Below, in pieces: positions 25,889-33,813 of a stretch of DNA of 55,236 nt (positions are counted from its first letter, which is position 1; each line of letters opens with the position of its first letter). Under the pieces are notes generated by a model. It ran no database searches, was not told where the DNA came from, and saw only the letters and a program-made list of their open reading frames with translations. The position numbers and the translations under genes were made by a program. Source of the DNA: Pseudomonas lurida (GTDB taxonomy: Bacteria > Pseudomonadota > Gammaproteobacteria > Pseudomonadales > Pseudomonadaceae); NCBI RefSeq assembly GCF_013522705.1, contig NZ_JAAMRE010000038.1:1-55236 (forward strand), read 5' to 3'.

Positions 25889-27220
25889 TTATTGAGGGCT
25901 CGAACGCCCGGTCATTTCTCGCGCCATCTCGGTGGCATAGCTGTCGGTCATGCCGGCAATAAAGTCGATCATGCGCAGGAACGAAGTGTGCAGCGACCAC
26001 GCCGGATTCGGGGCGTTATTGCCCAGCAGGTCGAGAATGCGCCGGTTCTTGAACGACGGCGTGCGCCCGCCATGTTGCTCGAGTGCCGCGCCGCAGAACG
26101 CATTCAGGAGAATTTCCAGAGTGGTATAGGCGCCGATCTCGTGCAATGTCTTGCGCTTGTCCTGGAAGATCTTCTTGCGCGCCATGTCTTTGGCATCTAG
26201 CACGCAGCGCTTGGCCGGACCGTGCATATGTTCGACCAGATCGCCGGGCAGGGTGCCGGCCAGCAACGCATCCTGCTGTTCGACAAATGCTCGCGCCGCG
26301 GCGTTGGTCAGGTGCTCGATGGCCTTGCCGCGCAGGATCGCCAGTTTGCGCCGGCGAGAGTCCAGCGGCCCCAATTGACGATAAGTCTGAGGCAGGTCGT
26401 CGCCCACCAGATCGAGCAGCAGCGACTCGACTTCGGCGTACTCCAGCAAGTCCATTTCCAGGCCGTCTTCAAGGTCGATCAAGGCGTAGCAGATGTCGTC
26501 TGCAGCCTCCATCAGATAGACCAGCGGGTGACGCGCCCACCGTTGCTCTTCCAATTGCGGCAGGCCAAGTTTGTGGGCGATTTGCTCCAGAATCGGCAGT
26601 TCGCTCTGGTAGCAGCCGAACTTGTGTTTCTTGTAGCCCAGGGAATCGGCGTGGCGGGCGGTCCAGGGGTATTTGAGGTAAGTGCCCAAGGTGGCATATG
26701 TCAGGCGCGTGCCGCCGTCGAACTGGTGATATTCCAATTGAGTGAGCACGCGAAAGCCTTGGGCGTTGCCTTCAAAATTGAGGAAGTCATTGCGCTCGGC
26801 GCTGCTCATGTCATCCAGCCAGCCGCGTCCGGCGGCCTGCTGGAACCAGTGGCGAATCGCATCTTCGCCGGAATGCCCGAACGGCGGGTTGCCGATGTCA
26901 TGGGCCAGGCAGGCCGACTGCACCACCATGCCCAGATCGCTGGGGTCGCACCAGTCGGGCAGGGCGCTGCGCAAGGTTTCGCCGACGCGCATGCCCAGGG
27001 AGCGGCCGACGCAGCTGACTTCCAGTGAGTGCGTCAGCCGGGTATGGATGTGATCGTTGCTCGATACGGGGTGCACTTGGGTCTTGCGGCCCAGGCGGCG
27101 AAACGCGCCGGAGAAAATAATGCGGTCGTGGTCTTTGTGAAACGGGCTGCGGCCCAACTCTTCCGGGCTGTGCAGTGGTTTTCCAAGACGTTCGCGGGTC
27201 AGCAGGGTAGGCCAATCCAA
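25889..27220 (-). CDS. dgt: Deoxyguanosinetriphosphate triphosphohydrolase
   Basis: A 443-residue HD-domain dNTPase that splits dGTP (and often other dNTPs) to nucleoside and triphosphate. The metal-binding residues are in HTRLTHSLEV and SACLAHDIGNPPFGHSGE, with the later aspartate in YLMEAADDICYA. The start is taken as TTG at about 27220, giving LDWPTLLTRERLGKPLHS like Pseudomonas homologues, with GGAGAG about ten bases upstream; no ATG or GTG is available nearby and the longer reading from 27283 adds a non-conserved tail. It is followed on the same strand by the lone receiver gene after 174 bases. Confidence 0.9.
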   Translation of the reverse strand: MDWPTLLTRERLGKPLHSPEELGRSPFHKDHDRIIFSGAFRRLGRKTQVHPVSSNDHIHTRLTHSLEVSCVGRSLGMRVGETLRSALPDWCDPSDLGMVVQSACLAHDIGNPPFGHSGEDAIRHWFQQAAGRGWLDDMSSAERNDFLNFEGNAQGFRVLTQLEYHQFDGGTRLTYATLGTYLKYPWTARHADSLGYKKHKFGCYQSELPILEQIAHKLGLPQLEEQRWARHPLVYLMEAADDICYALIDLEDGLEMDLLEYAEVESLLLDLVGDDLPQTYRQLGPLDSRRRKLAILRGKAIEHLTNAAARAFVEQQDALLAGTLPGDLVEHMHGPAKRCVLDAKDMARKKIFQDKRKTLHEIGAYTTLEILLNAFCGAALEQHGGRTPSFKNRRILDLLGNNAPNPAWSLHTSFLRMIDFIAGMTDSYATEMAREMTGRSSPQ

Positions 27221-27291
27221 GGCGGGTACTCTCCGTGCGGTGAATGACCCCCCCAGCTTCCCGGTTCCTCTGTGGCGGGGCAAGCGAAAAT

Positions 27292-28455
27292 CTACAGGCC
27301 GGCGGCGTCGATATCGATTAACAGCAAGCGCTGACCGTTATCGAAGAATTGTCCGGCGGTGAGGCAGTACTGGTTGGTGGTGGCATCGCGGTAGGTCGAA
27401 GACAGCGTCAGGCGGCGCTCCTCCCAGCCCTCGGCGAGCAAATGGTAAAAGTACGGGCGCCACGACCAGTTGTGGCCCAGGTAGCGGCTGTCGGCCTGCC
27501 AGGCGTCCTGGCGCCACTCGAAGTTGGGCGTCAGCTGGGTGCCATGAGGATCGCACTGATAAAAGCGCAGCAACCACGGGAACGCCGGCAATTGCGGTAA
27601 TTGACTCAGCGGCGCCTCGGCCAGGGCCCAGTGCTGCAGAATATTCATCAACTCGGCCATTTGCTGGCGCAACTGCATGATGCGCGCGCGCTCCGCCAGT
27701 TTCTGCTTGACGTAGGCGCCGCGCAGTTGCGCAAAACGTGGCACGAAAGCGTCGGCGGCAAACCAGTCCAGCTGCGCCTGGGCGAACAGGTAACCCTGTA
27801 CGTAACGGGCACCGCACTCCAGGGCAAAGCTCAACTGCGCTTCGGTCTCCACACCTTCGGCGATGATCCAGCAACCGGTCTTTTCCGCCATTTGCGCCAG
27901 TGCCCGTACCACCTCGCTGCTCGGTCCGCCGCGTGCGGCTTCCTGGAACAGGCGCATGTCCAGCTTGAGAATGTCCGGCTGCAACGCCAGTACCCGGTCG
28001 AGCTGGGAATAGCCGGCGCCGAAGTCATCGATGGCAATGCGCGCGCCCGCCTCGCGATAACGCGCCACCACCTCCGTCAGGCGCTGAATGTCGCCACCCA
28101 GTTCGGTGATCTCGAACACGATGCGTTGTGGGTCGACGCCGTGGCTGTGGATCTGTTTCAAGCTCGGCAGCGGCTGGCCGGCACGCAGGCGATTGATCCA
28201 GCGCGGCGAGATATTCAGGCTCAGGAACCAGTCCTCAGGCGCTTCATGCAGGCGGCTCAGGGCGTTGTCGCGCAGTTGTCGGTCAAGGCGCCGCAAGGCC
28301 ACACCCGGCGTGCGCGGATCGGCGAACAGCGGGCCCACCGACTGCAGGCGACCATCCGCCAGGCGCAGGCGGCCGAGGGCTTCCACGCCGGCGATGCGGC
28401 CGGTGGCGGTGTCGATGAAAGGCTGGAAACAGGCGAGCGGTTGCCCGTCGATCAC
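27292..28455 (-). CDS. EAL-domain c-di-GMP phosphodiesterase with YkuI-like C-terminal domain
   Basis: A 387-residue protein. The N-terminal EAL domain keeps the residues needed for hydrolysis of c-di-GMP: EALGRL for the EAL signature, LNISPRW, FEITELGG, IDDFGAGYSQL, ILKLDM and IAEGVETEAQ. A coiled-coil-like link (RARIMQLRQQMAELMNILQ) leads to a 110-residue PAS-like module (WLLRFYQCDPHGTQLTPNF to GQRLLLIDID) resembling the YkuI C-terminal domain, a probable ligand sensor. A GTG start at 28455 has AAGGAGG upstream. It ends 71 bases before dgt and follows a strong terminator, so it may form a unit with dgt. Confidence 0.88.
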   Translation of the reverse strand: MIDGQPLACFQPFIDTATGRIAGVEALGRLRLADGRLQSVGPLFADPRTPGVALRRLDRQLRDNALSRLHEAPEDWFLSLNISPRWINRLRAGQPLPSLKQIHSHGVDPQRIVFEITELGGDIQRLTEVVARYREAGARIAIDDFGAGYSQLDRVLALQPDILKLDMRLFQEAARGGPSSEVVRALAQMAEKTGCWIIAEGVETEAQLSFALECGARYVQGYLFAQAQLDWFAADAFVPRFAQLRGAYVKQKLAERARIMQLRQQMAELMNILQHWALAEAPLSQLPQLPAFPWLLRFYQCDPHGTQLTPNFEWRQDAWQADSRYLGHNWSWRPYFYHLLAEGWEERRLTLSSTYRDATTNQYCLTAGQFFDNGQRLLLIDIDAAGL

Positions 28456-28480
28456 GGGGCCTCCTTAGAAGCGTCGGCGA

Positions 28481-28516
28481 AAAAAGGCCCGGCCCTCTAA
28501 AACGAGGGCCGGGCCG
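28481..28516. terminator. Terminator of the yqjD-yqjE-like operon
   Basis: A perfect 12-bp GC-rich stem (28486-28497 with 28504-28515) and a TAAAAC loop are followed on the minus strand by a T-run, ending the three-gene membrane operon just before the EAL gene. Confidence 0.92.
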
Positions 28517-28557
28517 ATTCTGTTAGCAAGAATGCAGCCAGCACGGGCGGGTGCGGC

Positions 28558-28899
28558 TCAGGGTTTGCGCGAGCGGCCCTGCATGGCCAATTTGATCAGA
28601 GGGATTAACCCGGCCCCCAATCGCACCAGGCGTGTCACGCTGCTGATACTGCCGCCCTTGGCGCCCTTGCCGGTGAAGAAACCCATCAGCGTCACCGCCG
28701 CCATGCCCCACAGCGGCGCGTGCTTGATGCCCAGGTTGTCCTGCCAGTTATGCCGCATGTCGCGCATCTTGTGCAGCGGCGCCAGGAGTTGATGGGACTC
28801 GTGGCGGATTTCCTGGCGGTGCATCTCCATGCGCAGGCGAATCAACGCCTTGCGCATTTCCCGCCGTGTGGTGGATTGCGGAACTTCAGTCAGGCTCAT
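28558..28899 (-). CDS. Hypothetical basic protein, third gene of the yqjD-yqjE-like operon
   Basis: A 113-residue basic protein with a charged N-terminal helix rich in Arg, His and Met (residues 10-50) and one hydrophobic stretch (HAPLWGMAAVTLMGFFTG, about 60-77). A second weaker hydrophobic run (RLVRLGAGLIPLIKLAM) is near the end. It occupies the place of yqjK in the enteric yqjD-yqjE-yqjK group but sequence identity cannot be judged here. It overlaps the preceding holin-like gene by four bases and ends 42 bases before a strong terminator. Confidence 0.75.
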   Translation of the reverse strand: MSLTEVPQSTTRREMRKALIRLRMEMHRQEIRHESHQLLAPLHKMRDMRHNWQDNLGIKHAPLWGMAAVTLMGFFTGKGAKGGSISSVTRLVRLGAGLIPLIKLAMQGRSRKP

Positions 28900-29285
28900 G
28901 GCAGCAGGCGCTCCCGGTCATTGGCCAACTCTTCGAGGGTGGCATGGAACGGCGTGGACTCATCGAACACCGCCGCTTTCAGGCGCACGCCACAGAAGGC
29001 TGCGGCCAGGCTGTAGAACACGCAGAGGCAGATGATACCGGTCAGACGATAGCCGGTGTCCCACACCAGAATCATCACCAGGGTCGACAACCCCACCAGC
29101 AGCAACAGCGCAAACACCAGGGCCAGGCCCGCAAACAACAGCAGGCTGACGGTGCGGGCTTTCTGCTCCTGCAACTCGATGCCGAACAGTTCGACGTGGC
29201 TGTGCAGCAAGCCCAGAACGGCCGCGCCCAGGCGTCGTGAGGTAGAACTTGCGCCCGTAGACGAGCCGTTTTCGCCGATAGACAT
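28896..29285 (-). CDS. YqjE-type (phage holin superfamily III) membrane protein
   Basis: A 129-residue inner-membrane protein with two adjacent hydrophobic segments (TVSLLLFAGLALVFALLLLVGLSTL and LTGIICLCVFYSLAAAF) and the ELFGIELQEQKAR motif common to the YqjE/DUF1469 family. Despite the holin label no lysis genes are nearby; in this context it is a housekeeping envelope protein linked to stationary phase. It starts three bases after the yqjD-like gene and overlaps the next gene. Confidence 0.87.
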   Translation of the reverse strand: MSIGENGSSTGASSTSRRLGAAVLGLLHSHVELFGIELQEQKARTVSLLLFAGLALVFALLLLVGLSTLVMILVWDTGYRLTGIICLCVFYSLAAAFCGVRLKAAVFDESTPFHATLEELANDRERLLP

Positions 29286-29288
29286 AAT

Positions 29289-29603
29289 TTAGCGCCTTGT
29301 AGCCAGCAGGCCGATCAGAAAGCCTACGCCTGCAGCGATGCCGATCGACTGCCAGGGGTTGGCCTGTACGTAATCTTCAGTCGCCGTCACCGCCGCCTGG
29401 CCGCGCTCGCGCAGAGAGTCTTCGGTCAGTTGCAGGGTTTCGCGGGCCTTGAGCAGGCTCTCATGAATCTTGCTGCGCAGTTCATCGGCCTGGTCGCCGG
29501 CGAGGATTGCGGTGTCGTCCAGCAACTTCTCGGTGTCGCTGACCAGGGTTTGAAAATCCGCCATCAGTATTTCTTGAGCAGTCTTTGCAGTGGTTCTGGC
29601 CAT
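29289..29603 (-). CDS. YqjD/ElaB-family (DUF883) membrane-anchored protein
   Basis: A 104-residue protein with a long amphipathic helix (residues 15-75, LVSDTEKLLDDTAILAGDQADELRSKI onward), the NPWQSIGIAAGVGFLIGLL tail anchor and an RR end. This is the DUF883 plan of YqjD, ElaB and YgaM, which anchor in the inner membrane and, in E. coli, bind ribosomes in stationary phase. GGAGATACCC precedes the ATG. It is the first gene of a three-gene operon. Confidence 0.9.
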   Translation of the reverse strand: MARTTAKTAQEILMADFQTLVSDTEKLLDDTAILAGDQADELRSKIHESLLKARETLQLTEDSLRERGQAAVTATEDYVQANPWQSIGIAAGVGFLIGLLATRR

Positions 29604-29948
29604 GGGTATCTCCGTGATTGGCTGAGCGGTGCGTGTGGTTTCGAGTCACCGGCGTCGGTGAAGGTTCAGTGCAATTGTCTGGTACAGCTTTTGCTTTGCC
29701 TTGGTGCGCAGGCTCCGGGCCTGCGCTGAAGACGGGCGGGCGAGGCGCAAACCTCGAAAAACCTTACCCTAAAACACTCCAACTCGCGGAAAAACCCTGT
29801 CGGCAATGGCCTGCTGTGCTGTTCGTTGCGCTAAAGCGGTTCACGCTCCCTTCAGAGGGGTGGTGCCGGTGGTGCCAATTTAGTGCGCGAACCTCTGGCT
29901 TGAACCGCTTTGGTGCTTTTTGCCCTGACTACAGGCCTGCCAATTTCC
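29604..29948. other. Divergent intergenic region between the yqjD-like gene and amt
   Basis: This 345-base stretch holds both divergent promoters but no gene. A hairpin-forming GCAGGCTCCGGGCCTGC lies at about 29707-29723, and GGTGCC occurs twice near 29860-29880. I looked for a sigma-54 site (GG-N10-GC) ahead of amt and found none that fits. Confidence 0.5.
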
Positions 29949-31157
29949 ATGGACAATCTGCAACGTGCGGTGGACACCCTGGTCCATAGCTCCAACACCC
30001 TGTTTATCCTGATCGGCGCGGTCATGGTCCTGGCCATGCACGCCGGCTTCGCATTTCTGGAAGTCGGTACGGTGCGGCAGAAAAACCAGGTCAACGCGCT
30101 GTCGAAAATCCTCAGCGATTTCGCCATCTCGACCCTGGCGTATTTCTTTATAGGCTATTGGATCTCCTACGGTGTGAGCTTCCTGCAACCGGCGGCGGTG
30201 ATCAGTGCCGATCATGGCTACGGCCTGGTGAAGTTCTTTTTTCTGCTGACGTTTGCCGCGGCGATTCCGGCGATCATCTCCGGGGGCATTGCCGAGCGGG
30301 CCAGGTTCGCGCCGCAGTTGTGCGCCACCGCGTTGATCGTGGCTTTTATCTATCCGTTTTTCGAGGGGCTTGTCTGGAACGGCAATTTCGGCCTGCAGGC
30401 CTGGTTGCTGGCCTCTTTCGGTGCCAGTTTCCACGACTTCGCCGGCTCGGTGGTGGTGCACGCCACGGGCGGCTGGCTGGCGCTTGCGGCGGTGTTGCTG
30501 CTGGGGCCGCGCAACGGTCGCTACCGCGAGGGGCGGCTGGTGGCGTTCGCGCCGTCGAGCATTCCGTTCCTGGCATTGGGTTCGTGGATCCTGATCGTCG
30601 GCTGGTTCGGCTTCAACGTGATGAGCGCCCAGACCCTGGACGGCGTCAGCGGCCTGGTGGCGGTCAACTCGCTGATGGCTATGGTGGGCGGCACCGTCGC
30701 CGCGCTGGTGATCGGTCGCAACGACCCCGGTTTTCTGCATAACGGGCCACTGGCCGGTTTGGTGGCGATCTGCGCCGGTTCCGACCTGATGCACCCGGTA
30801 GGCGCATTGGTCACCGGCGTGGTGGCCGGTGGTTTGTTCGTGTGGTGCTTTATCGCCGCCCAGGATCGCTGGAAGATCGACGATGTGCTGGGTGTGTGGC
30901 CGCTGCACGGCCTTTGCGGCGTGTGGGGCGGCATTGCCTGCGGGCTCTTTGGTCAGACGGTTCTTGGCGGATTGGGCGGCGTGAGCCTGATCAGCCAGTT
31001 GATCGGCACCGCCCTCGGTGTGGCCGTGGCGTTCGGCGGCGGGCTGGTGGTGTATGGCACGATCAAGCGCGTGCACGGGTTGCGGCTGAGCCAGGAGCAG
31101 GAGTACTACGGCGCGGACTTGTCGATCCACAAGATCGGCGCGGTCAGTCAGGATTGA
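29949..31157 (+). CDS. Ammonium transporter (Amt family)
   Basis: A 402-residue Amt channel with eleven predicted membrane segments that conducts ammonium across the inner membrane. The twin-histidine pore is present (FHDFAGSVVVHATGG and WPLHGLCGVWGG), as are the MHAGFAFLEVG entry and the conserved FNVMSAQ stretch. No glnK gene precedes it and it lacks a long C-terminal tail, unlike the classic glnK-amtB pair. The start at 29949 (MDNLQRAVDTL) is favoured over 29910, which would add 13 hydrophobic residues. Its 3' end overlaps the convergent antiporter gene by 14 bases. Confidence 0.92.
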   Translation: MDNLQRAVDTLVHSSNTLFILIGAVMVLAMHAGFAFLEVGTVRQKNQVNALSKILSDFAISTLAYFFIGYWISYGVSFLQPAAVISADHGYGLVKFFFLLTFAAAIPAIISGGIAERARFAPQLCATALIVAFIYPFFEGLVWNGNFGLQAWLLASFGASFHDFAGSVVVHATGGWLALAAVLLLGPRNGRYREGRLVAFAPSSIPFLALGSWILIVGWFGFNVMSAQTLDGVSGLVAVNSLMAMVGGTVAALVIGRNDPGFLHNGPLAGLVAICAGSDLMHPVGALVTGVVAGGLFVWCFIAAQDRWKIDDVLGVWPLHGLCGVWGGIACGLFGQTVLGGLGGVSLISQLIGTALGVAVAFGGGLVVYGTIKRVHGLRLSQEQEYYGADLSIHKIGAVSQD

Positions 31158-32874
31158 TCGGCGCCTCGTCGTTGTCGCTGGGCGGCGCGTGAAAACCGTG
31201 CAGCAGGCGATAGCGGTTCTGCCGGACTTCGTCGACCCGCGCCTGCACTTGTTGGTCCGGCAGGCCCAGCAGGAGCAAGGCGTGGGCGGCCAGCATCAGG
31301 CTCGACTCCAATAGCTCGGGCACCACTTCAGTGGCGCCCGCGGCCTTCAGTTCGGCCCACTGGCTATCGTCGCGGGTGCGCACCAGGATCGGCACCTGGG
31401 CGTTGATGCGGCGCGCCTCTTTGAGTACTACCAGCGCGACATCACTGTTATCCACGGCTATCACCACCAATCGCGCGCGCTCCACGCCCACGGCGCTGAG
31501 CAGGGCACCGCGCCGGCAGTCGCCGTAGTGCACGCTGCTGTCTTCGGTCGCCACTTCCTGCACCCGTTCCGGGTCGTCATCCAGCGCGATGAATGCCTGT
31601 TGCTCGCGCCGCAGAAAGCGCCCGATGGATTGGCCGACACGGCCGTAACCGCAGATCACGGCATGGTTGCGCAACTGCGCATTGAGCGCGGTGATGGTCT
31701 CCAGTTGCACCTGTTGATTGGGTTTGCGGTGCAGGCGCAGGGCTATCGCCGGGGCGGCGCGCAACAGCAAAGGGGTCAGGAGCATCGAGCAGAATGTCGC
31801 GGCGAGCAGCAGGCCGTTGAATTGCTGCGGGATCAATTGGCTCTGTTGCATCTGCGCCATCAGGGCGAAGCAGAATTCACCACCCTGGGCCAGGGCCAGG
31901 CCGCTGCGCCAGGCGGTTTCCACATCGCTGCCGCGCAGTTTGACCAGCACGGCCACCACACAGCCCTTGATCAGCATCAGCGTAAGGGTCATGCCGAGGA
32001 TCAGCAGGCTGTGGCTGACGAACAGCTGCAGGTCGATGAGCATGCCGATGCTGACAAAAAACAAGCCCAGCAGGATGTCGCGAAACGGCCGAATATCCGC
32101 TTCGATCTGATGGCGGTAATGGCTTTCGCCCAACAGCATCCCGGCCAGGAACGCGCCGAGGGCAGGGGAGAGGCCGAGCAGGTGAGTCAGCCAGGCGGTC
32201 AGCAGCACGATGACCAAGGCCAGCAATACGAACAGCTCCGCCGAGTGCGACGCGGCCACTTCATGGAACAGACGCGGCAGCAGCCAACGGCTGGCGAGCA
32301 GCAGGCCGAAGAACAACACCACGGTCTTGCCCAGGGTCAACGGCAACGCCACGTACCAGGCCTGGTCACTGCTGCCGGCGAACACCGGCACCAGGGTCAG
32401 CAGCAGTACCGCGACGACGTCCTGAAACAGCAGCACACCAATCGCGTTCTGGCCATGACTGCTGAAAATTTCGCCAAGGCTGCTCAGCTCCTTACTGACA
32501 ATGGCCGTGGACGACAGCGCCAGCCCCGCGCCGAGCAACAGCGCAATGCCCGGCGCTACCCCCAGCGCCATCAAGGTCGCCCCCAGCAGCACGCCGCAAC
32601 CCAGTACCTGCAGGCTGCCCAGGCCGAACACTACATGGCGAAGGGCAAGCATTTTGGTCAGGGAAAATTCCAGGCCCAGGGAAAACAGCAGAAACACCAC
32701 GCCCAGCTCAGCGAGGTCCGGCAGCTCTTCGCTGTCGTTGACCCAATCGAGCGCGGTGGGCCCCACGGCCAGGCCCACGCACAGATAGCCCAGCACGGGC
32801 GGCAGCTGCAGCCGGCGAAACAGGGCAATCACCACCAGGGATGACGCCAGAATGATCAGCAGGTTGGCGAACAC
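31144..32874 (-). CDS. CPA2-family cation/proton antiporter with TrkA-N domain (KefB/KefC-like)
   Basis: A 576-residue protein with about twelve membrane segments in a Na/H-exchanger domain (residues 1-380: LPPVLGYLCVGLAVGPTAL, GLEFSLTKML, LALSSTAIVSKEL, LLFQDVVAV, GAFLAGMLLGES) followed by a Rossmann RCK/TrkA-N domain (AVICGYGRVGQSIGRFLRRE, about 405-530). It probably exchanges K+ for H+ under nucleotide or glutathione-adduct control, as in KefB/KefC; ligand residues cannot be confirmed. GTG at 32874 with GGAGAGG upstream is preferred to a TTG at 32904. Confidence 0.88.
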   Translation of the reverse strand: MFANLLIILASSLVVIALFRRLQLPPVLGYLCVGLAVGPTALDWVNDSEELPDLAELGVVFLLFSLGLEFSLTKMLALRHVVFGLGSLQVLGCGVLLGATLMALGVAPGIALLLGAGLALSSTAIVSKELSSLGEIFSSHGQNAIGVLLFQDVVAVLLLTLVPVFAGSSDQAWYVALPLTLGKTVVLFFGLLLASRWLLPRLFHEVAASHSAELFVLLALVIVLLTAWLTHLLGLSPALGAFLAGMLLGESHYRHQIEADIRPFRDILLGLFFVSIGMLIDLQLFVSHSLLILGMTLTLMLIKGCVVAVLVKLRGSDVETAWRSGLALAQGGEFCFALMAQMQQSQLIPQQFNGLLLAATFCSMLLTPLLLRAAPAIALRLHRKPNQQVQLETITALNAQLRNHAVICGYGRVGQSIGRFLRREQQAFIALDDDPERVQEVATEDSSVHYGDCRRGALLSAVGVERARLVVIAVDNSDVALVVLKEARRINAQVPILVRTRDDSQWAELKAAGATEVVPELLESSLMLAAHALLLLGLPDQQVQARVDEVRQNRYRLLHGFHAPPSDNDEAPINPD

Positions 32875-33095
32875 AAACCTCTCCGTTGCAGGGTAAGCGG
32901 ACAAAAAGCCGCGAGAATGGCTGAATCAGTTATAGGCCATGGTGACGTGGGTCAGCTTTTTAATGATGTGCAGCGTTTTTTTTTGGGGTGAGCGGGCTCA
33001 TCACAAACGCTCGCTCACCGCCAACAATGCGCAACTCGCCACCGTCGGCAGGCGGGCTTAGAATGACCCACCTTATTCTGATCAGGCCTTCCGTC

Positions 33096-33332
33096 ATGCG
33101 TCCTGAATGCCAGCTGTTCGGCACCCTGGGTTGCCACCTGTGTGAGATTGCCGAAGCCGAAATCATGCCGCTCGTCGAACATGGGTTGCAGGTTGAATTG
33201 GTGGACATCACCGATCCCGATGACCTCACCGAGGTCTACGGCCTGCGGATTCCGGTGCTTCGACGGGTGGATACGGGGGCGGAGCTGGACTGGCCCTTCG
33301 ACACCGAACAGGTGGTCGCCTTCCTTCTCTGA
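33096..33332 (+). CDS. Glutaredoxin-like (DUF836) protein
   Basis: A 78-residue thioredoxin-fold protein: it begins MRPECQLFGTLGCHLCEIAEA, so the active-site pair is CHLC, and it has the cis-proline loop YGLRIPVL and the C-terminal helix FDTEQVVAFL. Members of the DUF836 group are small glutaredoxin-like proteins of uncertain substrate. An in-frame ATG at 32988 would add 36 residues that do not match the fold. It sits 73 bases before a LexA-box gene but carries no such box itself. Confidence 0.82.
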   Translation: MRPECQLFGTLGCHLCEIAEAEIMPLVEHGLQVELVDITDPDDLTEVYGLRIPVLRRVDTGAELDWPFDTEQVVAFLL

Positions 33333-33367
33333 CGTCAGGCGATGGCGAGTTTCCAAATATTAAGTTA

Positions 33368-33384
33368 CTGTATGTTTGTACAGC
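33368..33384. promoter_or_regulatory. LexA (SOS) box
   Basis: CTGTATGTTTGTACAG fits CTG-N10-CAG and has the TA immediately before CTG and the TAT after it that characterise strong LexA sites. It lies about 22 bases before the GTG start of the next gene, where it would overlap the promoter or transcription start and allow repression by LexA. Confidence 0.85.
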
Positions 33385-33405
33385 GATTGAATAGAGGGAA
33401 CGCCC

Positions 33406-33741
33406 GTGGTGAATGTTGAACAACTGAAAAGCAGCGTCAATCGCATGTCCGCCGACATCGTGCGTGATGCGGTGAACGAGCTGCGCCTGGACGGCCTGGT
33501 CACGGAAGGCAAGACGCCGTTCAACAAAGTGCATTTCAATACCTGCTTTGCCGAAATCGAAGCGTTGTTCCAGCGCGCCGGCTATCACAAGCAATTGGAT
33601 GTGGTGGGTTATCAGGGCCTGCTCTACGCACTCTACGATCCGGGGCGCTGGGAGGCGGTGGACGTCCTGCGTTGGCTCAAGGAATTCACCGAGGCCGCCA
33701 GCGCCTCGCCGATCCTGCGCGCCGAATTGGCCAAGGCCTGA
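33406..33741 (+). CDS. Hypothetical protein behind a LexA box (probable SOS gene)
   Basis: A 111-residue soluble, mostly helical protein (SVNRMSADIVRDAVNELRLDGLV, then FNTCFAEIEALFQRAGYHKQLDVVGYQGLLYALYDPGRWEAVDVLRWLKEF). I do not recognise a named family. The start is one of two consecutive GTG codons with AGAGGG upstream. A near-perfect LexA site about 22 bases upstream indicates induction by DNA damage. A pseudouridine synthase gene follows after 72 bases on the same strand and could be cotranscribed. Confidence 0.8.
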   Translation: MVNVEQLKSSVNRMSADIVRDAVNELRLDGLVTEGKTPFNKVHFNTCFAEIEALFQRAGYHKQLDVVGYQGLLYALYDPGRWEAVDVLRWLKEFTEAASASPILRAELAKA

Positions 33742-33813
33742 GATCCGCCCTAGGCTCGATCCCGCTCCATGCGGGATAATGCCCGCCGGTTTTCCCAGGC
33801 TTCGAGCGTCGTC

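Noticed and set aside
28896..29285. Holin-like protein as a sign of a prophage
   Set aside because: It belongs to the YqjE family in a yqjD-yqjE-type operon; no lysin, structural or integrase gene is near.
29604..29948. Sigma-54 promoter for the ammonium transporter
   Set aside because: GG and GC pairs are present but never with the required ten-base spacing.
32987..33019. GGTGAGCG/CGCTCACC inverted repeat as a terminator
   Set aside because: The T-run lies on the wrong side and the loop is 17 bases, so it does not fit a terminator for either strand.
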